Origin: Planctomycetota bacterium
GTDB lineage: Bacteria; Planctomycetota; Phycisphaerae; Sedimentisphaerales; Anaerohalosphaeraceae
Reading direction: 5' to 3'
Length of the DNA: 26,394 bases
Assembly: GCA_019456245.1 (NCBI GenBank)
Contig: VRUF01000013.1
Location: 412 to 26,805 of the forward strand
Position numbers and translations under genes: made by a program. Shown here piece after piece: positions 1-7,134 of the stretch (positions are counted from its first letter, which is position 1; each line of letters opens with the position of its first letter). The notes beneath the pieces were generated by a model, which searched no databases, was not told the origin of the DNA, and saw nothing but the letters and a program-made list of their open reading frames with translations.

Positions 1-217
1 AGCCCCATACCTCTATTCCAACCGCTTGAAGGGCCGCTATGAATGGTTTGATCATGTCGTCCTTCGGGCCGGTAGGTGTCCAGATAACATTGTAAGGAAG
101 AACGCCATTCGCGATTTTTACGCATACCCAATCCAGATATAGGTATTTTGCTTGCTCAGCAATTTTTTCAAACGACCCATACTCGTCAAGCAATCGTTGG
201 ATTTGCCAAACGTACAT
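1..217 (-). CDS. Partial gene: N-terminus of a putative glycoside-hydrolase-like (TIM barrel) protein
   Basis: This reading frame is open from an ATG at 217-215 to the window edge, giving 72 codons with no stop; the rest lies outside. The start follows a purine-rich GAAGGGAAAGGGG stretch, a plausible ribosome binding site. The product begins MYVWQIQRLLDEYGS and continues through DWVCVKIANG and a segment ending AALQAVGIEVWG. This layout of a short helix, a beta strand with VKIANG, a helix, then a strand ending GIEVWGW recalls the first beta-alpha units of TIM-barrel glycosidase-like proteins in phage tail and lysis regions. That is pattern recognition, not a proven homology. It lies downstream of the putative receptor-binding gene, which would suit a depolymerase or a cell-wall hydrolase. 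Confidence that it is coding is good; confidence in function is low. Confidence 0.6.
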   Translation of the reverse strand, partial: MYVWQIQRLLDEYGSFEKIAEQAKYLYLDWVCVKIANGVLPYNVIWTPTGPKDDMIKPFIAALQAVGIEVWG

Positions 218-249
218 CCCCTTTCCCTTCGGTAGCTTTGTCCTTAATA

Positions 250-945
250 TCATCGCCAACGAAAACCAAAAACGGTCGGTGTGCAAGTTTCATCAGAGCC
301 ACTATTTTGTGTTGCATACCATTCTATATAGTCCCCTGCGTTTAGATACATTGTCGTCAGTAAATGCGTCCATGCGGGAGTTGACCCTCCTGTCATACCC
401 TGTATTGCATCATAAGCTGTCCCATTTATACGGGTGAAGGCAGTATAAAGTGTTTGATCCGGCATAAAGCTAAAACGAATACTAGCCCCAATAATATAGT
501 ATCCTCTCACTCCGCGTGGGATTGTTATTCTTGTGGGCGCACTCAAGTCAAAGAAACCGAATTTATCGAAATTGTCGGCAGTGTCAAAATTTGGACTATC
601 AAATGATAATAATTGCTCTGCACCTGCACCAGCAACAGTCGTTGCGCTAGACGCCAATACTCTCCAGCCATCATGAGGAAGTACATCAAATCTTCCCCCC
701 TTTGCGTCGATGCGATCAAATTGAGCCACATGTCCACCCACCTGATCAGCTACACGCTGCATATTATTCAAAGTCATCTGCAATGCTCTACGATCATTGT
801 CACTCAGTTGCGGAAGCGCATCCGCAAGAATATCGCCTATTCGATCAGCCATAATTTCATCTCCATTTCCTAATAATTTTAACCCGGCGCCCAAGACCGG
901 CGCTCCTAGCATAATCTTCAAAATTTCACGTCTAGTTAGTTTCAT
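250..945 (-). CDS. Putative tail appendage or receptor-binding protein with C1q-like C-terminal domain and Tat-like N-terminus
   Basis: This 231-residue protein is in the tail region. Residues about 90-231 form a glycine- and aromatic-rich beta domain (GWRVLASSATTVAGAG, RGVRGYYIIGASIRFSF, LNAGDYIEWYATQ, ending FGFRWR). That matches the C1q/TNF-like jelly rolls common at the tips of phage fibres, so host recognition is likely. Residues 33-80 look helical and could trimerise. The first 25 residues are odd: TRREILK followed by a hydrophobic stretch resembles a twin-arginine export signal. A second start, ATG at 852-850 (residue 32), has a better ribosome binding site (GGAGATG) and gives a 200-residue protein without that leader. 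Either start, or both, may be used. The gene begins 3 bases after the upstream stop. Confidence 0.75.
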   Translation of the reverse strand: MKLTRREILKIMLGAPVLGAGLKLLGNGDEIMADRIGDILADALPQLSDNDRRALQMTLNNMQRVADQVGGHVAQFDRIDAKGGRFDVLPHDGWRVLASSATTVAGAGAEQLLSFDSPNFDTADNFDKFGFFDLSAPTRITIPRGVRGYYIIGASIRFSFMPDQTLYTAFTRINGTAYDAIQGMTGGSTPAWTHLLTTMYLNAGDYIEWYATQNSGSDETCTPTVFGFRWR

Positions 946-948
946 CGC

Positions 949-1278
949 TTACTCATTATACAGGGTTTCTTTGGCTTCGCAATACCATTCCTGCTTACGC
1001 GGCCGCGTGGGATTCCCATCCTCAGTTACCGTAACCACCATAACATACAATGTGTCAGCCAAAAGATTCTGCACAGTTGGGGTAGTTAGGATATTACCAG
1101 ATGTGGTTGGAGCTCCGCTGAGTTTATCTGTTGAAACATCTTCCGCTCCAGAAAACATAACCACCGCTTCGTTTGTTAAAGCGCCTACTCCATCATATAA
1201 AATCGTTCTTGTTCCCGAATAGCCTTCAACTACCCGTATCCTGCGCGGCGTAAGCCAAAGCTCTTTATCGTCTGCCAT
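949..1278 (-). CDS. Small beta-rich putative virion (tail) protein, 109 aa
   Basis: I do not recognise the family. The product is soluble, has no signal peptide or membrane segment, and appears mostly beta: a strand-turn pattern with VVEGYSGTRTILYDG near residues 16-30 and LLADTLYVMVVTVTEDGN near 72-90. That second stretch looks like the edge strands of an immunoglobulin-like or BppU-like fibre domain. The ATG at 1278-1276 shares a base with the TAA of the preceding gene (TAATG), so translation is probably coupled. Its place between small tail proteins and the C1q-like protein suggests a fibre base or connector. Function is inferred only from position and composition. Confidence 0.65.
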   Translation of the reverse strand: MADDKELWLTPRRIRVVEGYSGTRTILYDGVGALTNEAVVMFSGAEDVSTDKLSGAPTTSGNILTTPTVQNLLADTLYVMVVTVTEDGNPTRPRKQEWYCEAKETLYNE

Positions 1279-1529
1279 TAGTTAATCCTTTTCGAACTGG
1301 AAGCGGTCGACTTGTTTATAAGCATCCTGGCTTTGCTCTCGGTATCAATCTCTTTTCCGGTTGATCGGTTTCTTACCCGAGGAGCATGTGAGATCTTTTC
1401 TATTCTAAATACCGGCACATTCAAAACCATTGTACTCACTAAAACCGCCGGATATATGTATTTGAGGGTCGGCGTAGGGAAAGTCATTGTAAGCGCTAGG
1501 GCAGGAGGAGAAACCGTAATGTCAGCCAT
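1278..1529 (-). CDS. Small hypothetical tail-region protein, 83 aa
   Basis: The family is unrecognised. The N-terminal half (MADITVSPPALALTMTFPTP, then LKYIYPAVLVSTMVLNVPVF) alternates hydrophobic residues and prolines, as in beta-strand linkers of fibre proteins. The C-terminal third is basic and serine-rich (RVRNRSTGKEIDTESKARML). The hydrophobic stretch at residues 22-41 is broken by prolines and is not a convincing membrane helix. The ATG at 1529-1527 overlaps the upstream TGA (ATGA), and its own TAA overlaps the next start, so it is embedded in a coupled chain. It is probably a minor virion component. Confidence 0.6.
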   Translation of the reverse strand: MADITVSPPALALTMTFPTPTLKYIYPAVLVSTMVLNVPVFRIEKISHAPRVRNRSTGKEIDTESKARMLINKSTASSSKRIN

Positions 1530-1963
1530 CAGATATACAGAATCCCATCCGCGTGCCAGGCAATCGTGAAATTAGATCCCCCAGGATTTTGATCAGCGCC
1601 AAAATCAATGTAAGCGATCAACCTGCTTGTGCTCGGGGTTCCTGTACTTCTGTAAATGATCCCGTAGCGAAAGGCTGCCGATGGAGTCAAGGCAGTCCAG
1701 GTAAGGTCGGCTGCATCAAAAACCCCTCGATCATTTGTGTCATCCGCGGCTGCAGTTTTACTTCCCAGGGTAGCTCCGCCGGCAGTATAGTTTCCTGAAG
1801 CGCCCAATTCGTTAGTTATGTCGTCAAAATTATCATGAACGTCAATGTCTGGCGTATAGGATGATGTGCATAAAGCCACCTTGATAATATCCCCCGCCAA
1901 ATCAATCCATCCGTTAAGTATCCCCATCTTCCCATCGTTGTAAGCGTATATATTTACAGCCAT
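1529..1963 (-). CDS. Putative minor virion protein of a common short phage type, 144 aa
   Basis: The sequence starts MAVNIYAYNDGKMGILNGWI and continues DIIKVALCTSSYTPDIDVHD, then a glycine/threonine-rich stretch (NYTAGGATLGSKTAA), DLTWTAL, FRYGIIYRSTG and a C-terminal IAYIDFGADQNPGGSNFTIAW. I recognise this pattern from small proteins of about 130-150 residues next to tail genes in many tailed phages; I know of no settled function. It is predicted to be all beta and lacks signal or membrane segments. The start has a strong ribosome binding site (AAGGAG 7 bases upstream, within the 11-base gap to the previous stop), suggesting higher expression than its coupled neighbours, as expected for a multi-copy structural protein. 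Confidence 0.7.
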   Translation of the reverse strand: MAVNIYAYNDGKMGILNGWIDLAGDIIKVALCTSSYTPDIDVHDNFDDITNELGASGNYTAGGATLGSKTAAADDTNDRGVFDAADLTWTALTPSAAFRYGIIYRSTGTPSTSRLIAYIDFGADQNPGGSNFTIAWHADGILYI

Positions 1964-1974
1964 AATTCAGCTCC

Positions 1975-2391
1975 TTATGCAGGACCTATAATTTCTAGGA
2001 ATTTCTCACGCACCTTTTCAAGTGTATCGATCTCATTAGACGATATTGAAATGGGGGCTTTTGCAAATATACCATATTCAGCGCCCAATAATGAAGGCAC
2101 CTGGCTTCTTTGAAACCTTTCCAAAGCAGGTACGGAGTGCCAATAAAAACCATCTATGAACACCGGAGTAGCGACCATCGGCGTATAATAAAGAAAGTCT
2201 ATTATCATCCCGCCCCGTACAGCCGTTCCACCCCCAATAGGCAACTGAAACGAAAAGCGCGTCCCCCAATCATTATCGTATGTTGCTAATGCCCAGTACC
2301 ACTCCTCGGTACTATCGGGCATTTTATTTTGCACCAATCTAATAGCAGGCGCGTCATTCTTTTTCTGCGAATAAATTTGTTCAAGTACCAT
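1975..2391 (-). CDS. PD-(D/E)XK / VSR-like nuclease-fold small protein, 138 aa
   Basis: Residues 30-90 follow the pattern of small VSR/DUF559-like PD-(D/E)XK proteins: EEWYWALATYDNDW, then FSFQLPIGGGTAVRGG, then MIIDFLYYTP with a candidate acid at D65, a strand VFIDGFYWH at about 77-85, and a following helix with ERFQRSQ. Family members usually read roughly GG-x-x-x-DF then E-V-Q-G-x-YWH. Here the second acidic position seems replaced (FIDG instead of EVQG), so catalysis is uncertain and the fold may be kept for a structural or DNA-binding role. It sits just after the nozzle-like gene with a 4-base gap (TAATGCT then ATG). It may be a DNA-end or tail-accessory protein. The fold call is moderately confident; the activity is unknown. 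Confidence 0.65.
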   Translation of the reverse strand: MVLEQIYSQKKNDAPAIRLVQNKMPDSTEEWYWALATYDNDWGTRFSFQLPIGGGTAVRGGMIIDFLYYTPMVATPVFIDGFYWHSVPALERFQRSQVPSLLGAEYGIFAKAPISISSNEIDTLEKVREKFLEIIGPA

Positions 2392-2395
2392 AGCA

Positions 2396-4993
2396 TTACG
2401 CGTCCACCAAATTAACTTTGATTTTATACCCCTCTATATCATCATCTTGAATTAGTTTAACCGGGTTTAGGAGAATGGGATCAAGAAATACCGGCTTATC
2501 CTGTAGAACAGAAAATGCTCCGTCCATCATTAGAGGAGTAACCCTCCCCCTGCTTCCCCATTCCTCTAATTTTGCGACTATCTCTTTCGCTTTTCTTTCT
2601 ATTTCATCCCCCTGCAAATCCGACCCCTCATCCACCACACGCGCCGTAAAGCCATACATGAATTTCACTTTGATGCGCGCAACCCCTTCAATTACCGCTG
2701 AGAGCAATTTCGGGGTTCGGGTATTATCGTTGGTTTTTATTCGCAAGCGATATTTAATTCTCCGCCCGGAAGTAGAATAATCCTCGCTAAAAAGCAGCTC
2801 CATAAATGGGGATTCATTGAAAGGCACGTCAACTGTTGTCCAGGCAGTTTCATCGTCTGTTTTAAAATCGAAAAATATTTCCTGAGCATCCGCAGTCAAG
2901 TTCTCGGTCATTAGAGTAAGAGCGTGCCAGAATTTGGGGGTTTCTTTCATCCCATCATAAAACCAGCCGGTTTCCAATACCCCTTCATGAACGTATCGGT
3001 AATTACTGTCCTGGTATGGATCTAAAGTATTTGATGAGTATGGCACCCACAACAAATCGCTGCCCTCAGAAATCCAGAGCCTATCAATTGTTTCCCCTGG
3101 GATTGGTTGAAAGTGTATTCGCGTAATTCTTTTCCCAACTATAGGCGCGCGATAAATCTCATGCCATCCAGACATATTGTTTTCAAGAACAGATGAATAA
3201 TTATTCTCCCCTCCGTCAATAACCGCAAGTATCTTTCCCGGATATCCCGCCATGTGGATAATTGGACCTTGCCGATTAGAAGGTAAACCATCATCCAGCC
3301 AGGGTCCCATATCATCCAGATTCCCTCGAAAATATCTTTGCAGCGAATACAGCAGAGAAAAGTAAATATAAGGGCCATGTGCCAGACTGGCGCGTCCATT
3401 ATACATGCTGGCAACCGCGCCCATTTCCGGCAGCTGGATTGGAATAGCTACATCGTCCACAATCTCGAAAAACTTGTTTTCTTTAAATACCCACAATGTC
3501 TGAGGGTCGCCATATAAGGCAAGTCCAGTGATCGGGAAATCACGATCCCCAACTATAATCGGATCTCCAAAAACTACTTGTGACGCGTGGCCTGTTACCT
3601 TCCCGCGCACGATGGATCTGTCCCCATTCACGTCATTGTTTCGAGCAATAATTACTTGCTGGCCATCAGAACGATCCTCTGATTCGATAGCAAATAAAGC
3701 CGGACCAGTTTGAGTTGTAAAAGAGGTTACCCAATTCCCTCCAGATGTTTCAGCATTGTATTTCTCCACATTCACATTCTCCCCCAGGCATAGATAAACA
3801 ACTTCGCGTGCTACGTACGCGTCCGTTACAGGCACAGTCAGCTCAGTCGTAGAAATTTCTTCCCAATTCTCTAATCCAATTATTGAATACTCAGTCGCCG
3901 TTGTGTGCGCTATGTTCCAATCGGGAGTTACCGTACATCCCCCGCTTGCGCTAGCCGTGATCACTCGCCAGGGAATAATCTCTTGTACTCCCGGCCCTTT
4001 GGTTATTATTACGATCCCTCCCACAATGGAATTCGCAGCCCAGGCGGTTTGTGTACTATCGAATAGCTTAGATAGGGTTGAAGAATTTGAGTCTGCCGTT
4101 CCTTGATAACCATTCATCAAGAGTTTGGCGGCTCCACCATCGAAGGGGCGTGTAGCACAATAAAGCGCTTTTTTGTAATTGAAGAAAAGGCCAGAAAAAT
4201 CATCCGCCACATCTACAACCCGGTAATAAAGCGAATACGCGGCCGCCGACCATTGATCGACAAATCTCCTAGCTGTCCCACCGTCAATATCAACGCCAAC
4301 TTCCCAATGATTCTCGCTTGAATAATCCGCATCAAACAACATCAGATGATAAATAGTTCCATTGGTAAGCCCATAATTGTTTAAATCAAAATAATGTCTC
4401 ACGCTCACTATATCATCTATAACGGCAGTCGTGACAGTTTGAGATCTCAGTACGGTGCCAGGATTGCCTCCACTGTTGAGAGTTAAAGACAATGTAAGTG
4501 GTCCGGGGTTCCCTACTCTCCGAAGCCATAGACACACCTTATCCATATTGTATTGAGCCGAAGCCGTAAAGGGCTGAGAGATTTTTGCTATCGGCGATGG
4601 ACCTCCAATACTCACCCAAGCCACCGGCCCGGGTAAATTCTGATTTAAATCACGCTGCCCGGCCGTATAAGTTTCTTGGCCGCCAAGAATTACTCGCCCC
4701 TGCATTTGTGTGTTTAGCTGATGGCTGTCGTAAAAGCGTGTGGCATTCTGATCAGAATCGTTCAACCCGCGGCCGGACGACCAATTACTTCTAGCGATTG
4801 CCGTGTAGGGCATTTCAAGATCGGAATATTGTTCTGACCCCGTTTTTATTTTGAGAGCAGATTTAGGTATAGGTACTCGTGATACTCCAAGTTTATCCCT
4901 CCGATTATCATGACCAACCACAATAAATCCGATTGTATCGCCGCTGCCCGAAAGAGACAGGTTGTAATTTGCATCTTCGCTTCTAACGTCCAT
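2396..4993 (-). CDS. Large putative tail nozzle protein with inserted lectin-like beta-sandwich, 865 aa
   Basis: The protein directly follows the adaptor-like gene (TAATG coupling) and is beta-rich throughout. Repeated blade-like units occur in the middle (VVYLCLGENVNVEKYN, ITGLALYGDPQTLWVFKENK, HGPYIYFSLLYSLQRYFRG, IDRLWISEGSDLLWVPYSS), as in the beta-propeller platform of podovirus tail nozzles. Residues about 135-240 (SQPFTASAQYNMDKVCLWLR, NPGTVLRSQTV, GTIYHLMLFDA) look like an inserted carbohydrate-binding-type sandwich, a possible receptor contact. The last 130 residues hold a beta domain and a short helix (GDEIERKAKEIVAKLEEW). No catalytic motif is visible. The nozzle role is inferred from gene order and fold pattern. 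Alternatives are a tail hub or a stopper of another tail type. Confidence 0.75.
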   Translation of the reverse strand: MDVRSEDANYNLSLSGSGDTIGFIVVGHDNRRDKLGVSRVPIPKSALKIKTGSEQYSDLEMPYTAIARSNWSSGRGLNDSDQNATRFYDSHQLNTQMQGRVILGGQETYTAGQRDLNQNLPGPVAWVSIGGPSPIAKISQPFTASAQYNMDKVCLWLRRVGNPGPLTLSLTLNSGGNPGTVLRSQTVTTAVIDDIVSVRHYFDLNNYGLTNGTIYHLMLFDADYSSENHWEVGVDIDGGTARRFVDQWSAAAYSLYYRVVDVADDFSGLFFNYKKALYCATRPFDGGAAKLLMNGYQGTADSNSSTLSKLFDSTQTAWAANSIVGGIVIITKGPGVQEIIPWRVITASASGGCTVTPDWNIAHTTATEYSIIGLENWEEISTTELTVPVTDAYVAREVVYLCLGENVNVEKYNAETSGGNWVTSFTTQTGPALFAIESEDRSDGQQVIIARNNDVNGDRSIVRGKVTGHASQVVFGDPIIVGDRDFPITGLALYGDPQTLWVFKENKFFEIVDDVAIPIQLPEMGAVASMYNGRASLAHGPYIYFSLLYSLQRYFRGNLDDMGPWLDDGLPSNRQGPIIHMAGYPGKILAVIDGGENNYSSVLENNMSGWHEIYRAPIVGKRITRIHFQPIPGETIDRLWISEGSDLLWVPYSSNTLDPYQDSNYRYVHEGVLETGWFYDGMKETPKFWHALTLMTENLTADAQEIFFDFKTDDETAWTTVDVPFNESPFMELLFSEDYSTSGRRIKYRLRIKTNDNTRTPKLLSAVIEGVARIKVKFMYGFTARVVDEGSDLQGDEIERKAKEIVAKLEEWGSRGRVTPLMMDGAFSVLQDKPVFLDPILLNPVKLIQDDDIEGYKIKVNLVDA

Positions 4994-5895
4994 TAGAGTA
5001 CGCTTTTATCGCCTGGCCAACGGCTTCTGGTTCTTCGGCTCGAAAATCGCGTATTTAACTGCACCTGTGCGGGGGTGGTTATAATCGGATTTTCTTCGTT
5101 TATTTTGGTTATTCTTTCTGAAAATATTGCCATATCTCCTTGAAGTTCCCGTGTCTGATCCTTGCGCATACTCGCCTGAATAATTAGCTGGCAAGTTTCT
5201 AACACAACTAAATCAGGATGAACAGACTCATTCAATTTATCCGAGTAAACATAAAGTGGGGAGTGAGCGGCAATATACTTTAGCTCAACCGCCCTACCAT
5301 CAGGAGGTTGCTGCAAGAATACTAATTTGTCTGCGCTCCCGGTGGCAGTTTTCTGGATCTCCCAGGCATACCCATAATTCCAGCGATTATCATCTGAATC
5401 TCCGGTATTCTCTTGAATCCCCACGCTGCGGAGATCTAAACTAGCTGCGCCTGGCAAAGTATATTCGCGCTGTCCGCTGGCAGTTGTAATCGTAGTAATA
5501 TCAGTAGTTTCTACTGGTATGCCGGATAAATAAGAATTGATTTTTTGTATCACCATTCTCGCCGGTGTGTTCCGTTTCATCACATAATAAATATCGCCAG
5601 CTACAACCGCAGCAGAGAGCGCGCTTGCTAATGTCAATTTTGCCAGCGTTTTCCCATAATCATTTATTTCCGAAAATTCCCATTGTGGAGCAGCCCCAGC
5701 TCCAGTTGCATCCCAAATAACACCGGCGGTCCCACCATTCCAGTAATCGTCTTTCTTGCTTGCAAATTCCTTTGTGCCAGTAGCCAACAAATCAACAATT
5801 GTTGTAGTCCCACCACCGGTTACAATCCCCTCAAGAACAACGCCCATCTCAACCCCCACTTTATAAATTAGCTGCCCCAACACGATAGTTGTCAT
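4993..5895 (-). CDS. Putative head-tail adaptor protein, 300 aa
   Basis: The protein has an N-terminal beta/loop domain (residues 1-110), a helix around 112-127 (ARMVIQKINSYLSG), a beta insertion with QREYTLPGAASLDLRSVGI, and a C-terminal helical part (PDLVVLETCQLIIQASMRKD, ELQGDMAIFSERITKINEE). This helix-insertion-helix layout is what dodecameric podovirus adaptors show, and the gene sits immediately before the nozzle-like gene. The last 20 residues are very basic (SSRRTRSRWPGDK), as often seen where an adaptor tail contacts the portal or DNA. The ATG at 5895-5893 overlaps the TGA of the upstream sugar-module gene, so the tail genes are translationally tied to that module. The family is not recognised by name, and the role is inferred from position and layout. 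Confidence 0.7.
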   Translation of the reverse strand: MTTIVLGQLIYKVGVEMGVVLEGIVTGGGTTTIVDLLATGTKEFASKKDDYWNGGTAGVIWDATGAGAAPQWEFSEINDYGKTLAKLTLASALSAAVVAGDIYYVMKRNTPARMVIQKINSYLSGIPVETTDITTITTASGQREYTLPGAASLDLRSVGIQENTGDSDDNRWNYGYAWEIQKTATGSADKLVFLQQPPDGRAVELKYIAAHSPLYVYSDKLNESVHPDLVVLETCQLIIQASMRKDQTRELQGDMAIFSERITKINEENPIITTPAQVQLNTRFSSRRTRSRWPGDKSVL

Positions 5896-6548
5896 AAATG
5901 ATCCTTATATTCTCCACGCTCAAACACTTTCAGCTTCGAGCCTGGCGTAATATTGATGATCTGTCGATTATCAGCCTCGTACACCTCTCTTGCCAGTTTG
6001 TATGAAAGCTCGGTACCCTTAAGTTCTGGCGCAGCGTACAAGCTGCCTTCTGCAAAATAATGTTTCGAGAAGTGATCTACGTCCGGCTGGTTGGCTTGGA
6101 AAACCGTTCCGGGCTGCACGTTGTCCATCCCTTTATACTCATGATCCACGCCCACAAGCAATGCCTTAATATAACCCATGTAGTAGGCTATTTGCAAGTT
6201 AGCAAACGTGACAGTCCCGCCCATGACCACTTTATTATTGATGTCCATAGAGAAACCATTTTCAACAACACATCGTATTTGGTGCGATCTCGGAATAGGA
6301 AAGCCACGTCTGATAAACATTGCATCAGGGTAGTAATCGCCTAAAACAGGCGCGCAGGAATGGATCATATATTGGTCGATCACCGTATAGTATTTGGGAG
6401 TAAATCCATCATCAAACAAAAAGATTCTATTTGCCCCAAATGTGTCATATTCTTGCAGCAACGATCTTGGGCAATCAGCTAACGATGGCCCGTTCCCAAT
6501 AATTACGCAAGTCAACCCTTCATGAATGTCTTTGAATTTACGAAGCAC
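5892..6548 (-). CDS. DUF115/GT42-like putative CMP-sugar transferase (copy 1), 218 aa
   Basis: The start is GTG at 6548-6546. The N-terminal strand-loop IIGNGPSLADC (GNGPSL at residues 18-23) is the hallmark of the DUF115 (Maf/MptE-like) fold and also of GT42 sialyltransferases, where the loop helps bind CMP-sugar. Further matches are a central helix GGTVTFANLQIAYYMGY (110-126), the strand LLVGVDHEY (131-138) and PDVDHFSKHYF with H159 and H163, where GT42 enzymes carry their catalytic histidine. The C-terminal AREVYEADNRQIINITPGSK resembles the end of these folds. At 218 residues it is compact. Because a CMP-sugar synthetase lies two genes upstream, transfer of a CMP-activated acidic sugar is the best guess. 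A pterin pyrophosphokinase (MptE) role fits the context less well. Confidence 0.75.
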   Translation of the reverse strand: MLRKFKDIHEGLTCVIIGNGPSLADCPRSLLQEYDTFGANRIFLFDDGFTPKYYTVIDQYMIHSCAPVLGDYYPDAMFIRRGFPIPRSHQIRCVVENGFSMDINNKVVMGGTVTFANLQIAYYMGYIKALLVGVDHEYKGMDNVQPGTVFQANQPDVDHFSKHYFAEGSLYAAPELKGTELSYKLAREVYEADNRQIINITPGSKLKVFERGEYKDHL

Positions 6549-7134
6549 TATAAGCCTCCACAGGATTAGTTATTTCTCCGATTCCTTGAATGGCGCAAGT
6601 GACAATATCTCCCGGCTTAAGCAGGGTATGAGAATGAGCAGGTGTGCCGGTCAAGATAATATCCCCATCATTCAATCTAACCGTCTTTTGAATTTTATTT
6701 ACTATTTGAGTTGTAGTAAGTTTCATAAAACCAATATGACTTTCCTGAACAACTTCTCCATTGATTAGAGTAGCCATTTCCTCCGCTAATGGCAAAAGTT
6801 CCGGACTTCGCCACATCCCAATAGGACAATGAGAATCCGTTTCTTTTCCCAAGAAGGAATGAATAGCCATATTCTTACTCCAACGAGTGGTCACATCATT
6901 CGCAACACCAATCGCAGCAATATAAATCCCATAAGGATCTGACTTATCTCTGCCAATTCGGATAGCAAGCTCAACCTCCGGCCATGTTCTATTTTCCCCT
7001 CGAACATAAATTGGATGGCCGCGCGCAGTCATTAGCCCCTTTCGGAATATCAAGGGCTCAAATGTTTTGCCTAACTTCTCATCCAAATCACTGTAATTAT
7101 AGGCAACCCCAAAAATGCGGACTAAATTTATCAC
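6538..7134 (-). CDS. Fumarylacetoacetate hydrolase (FAH) family protein, 198 aa
   Basis: The start is GTG at 7134-7132, overlapping the KdsB-like stop by 4 bases. Clear family motifs are present in order: IFGVAYNYSDL (7-17), the metal-binding PEVELAIRIG with E53 and E55, a third ligand D80 in GVANDVTTR, KETDSHCPIG with K97, LINGEVVQES, GDIILTGTPA (157-166) and LKPGDIVTCAIQGIGEITNP. The fold core is complete at about the normal size of single-domain members (FAHD1 type). Known relatives act on 2-keto acids (acylpyruvate hydrolysis, oxaloacetate decarboxylation, dehydration of 2-keto-3-deoxy sugar acids). Next to a CMP-Kdo-type synthetase, a 2-keto-3-deoxy sugar acid is a logical substrate, but that is inference. 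It is an unexpected gene for a virion operon. Confidence 0.88.
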   Translation of the reverse strand: MINLVRIFGVAYNYSDLDEKLGKTFEPLIFRKGLMTARGHPIYVRGENRTWPEVELAIRIGRDKSDPYGIYIAAIGVANDVTTRWSKNMAIHSFLGKETDSHCPIGMWRSPELLPLAEEMATLINGEVVQESHIGFMKLTTTQIVNKIQKTVRLNDGDIILTGTPAHSHTLLKPGDIVTCAIQGIGEITNPVEAYSAS

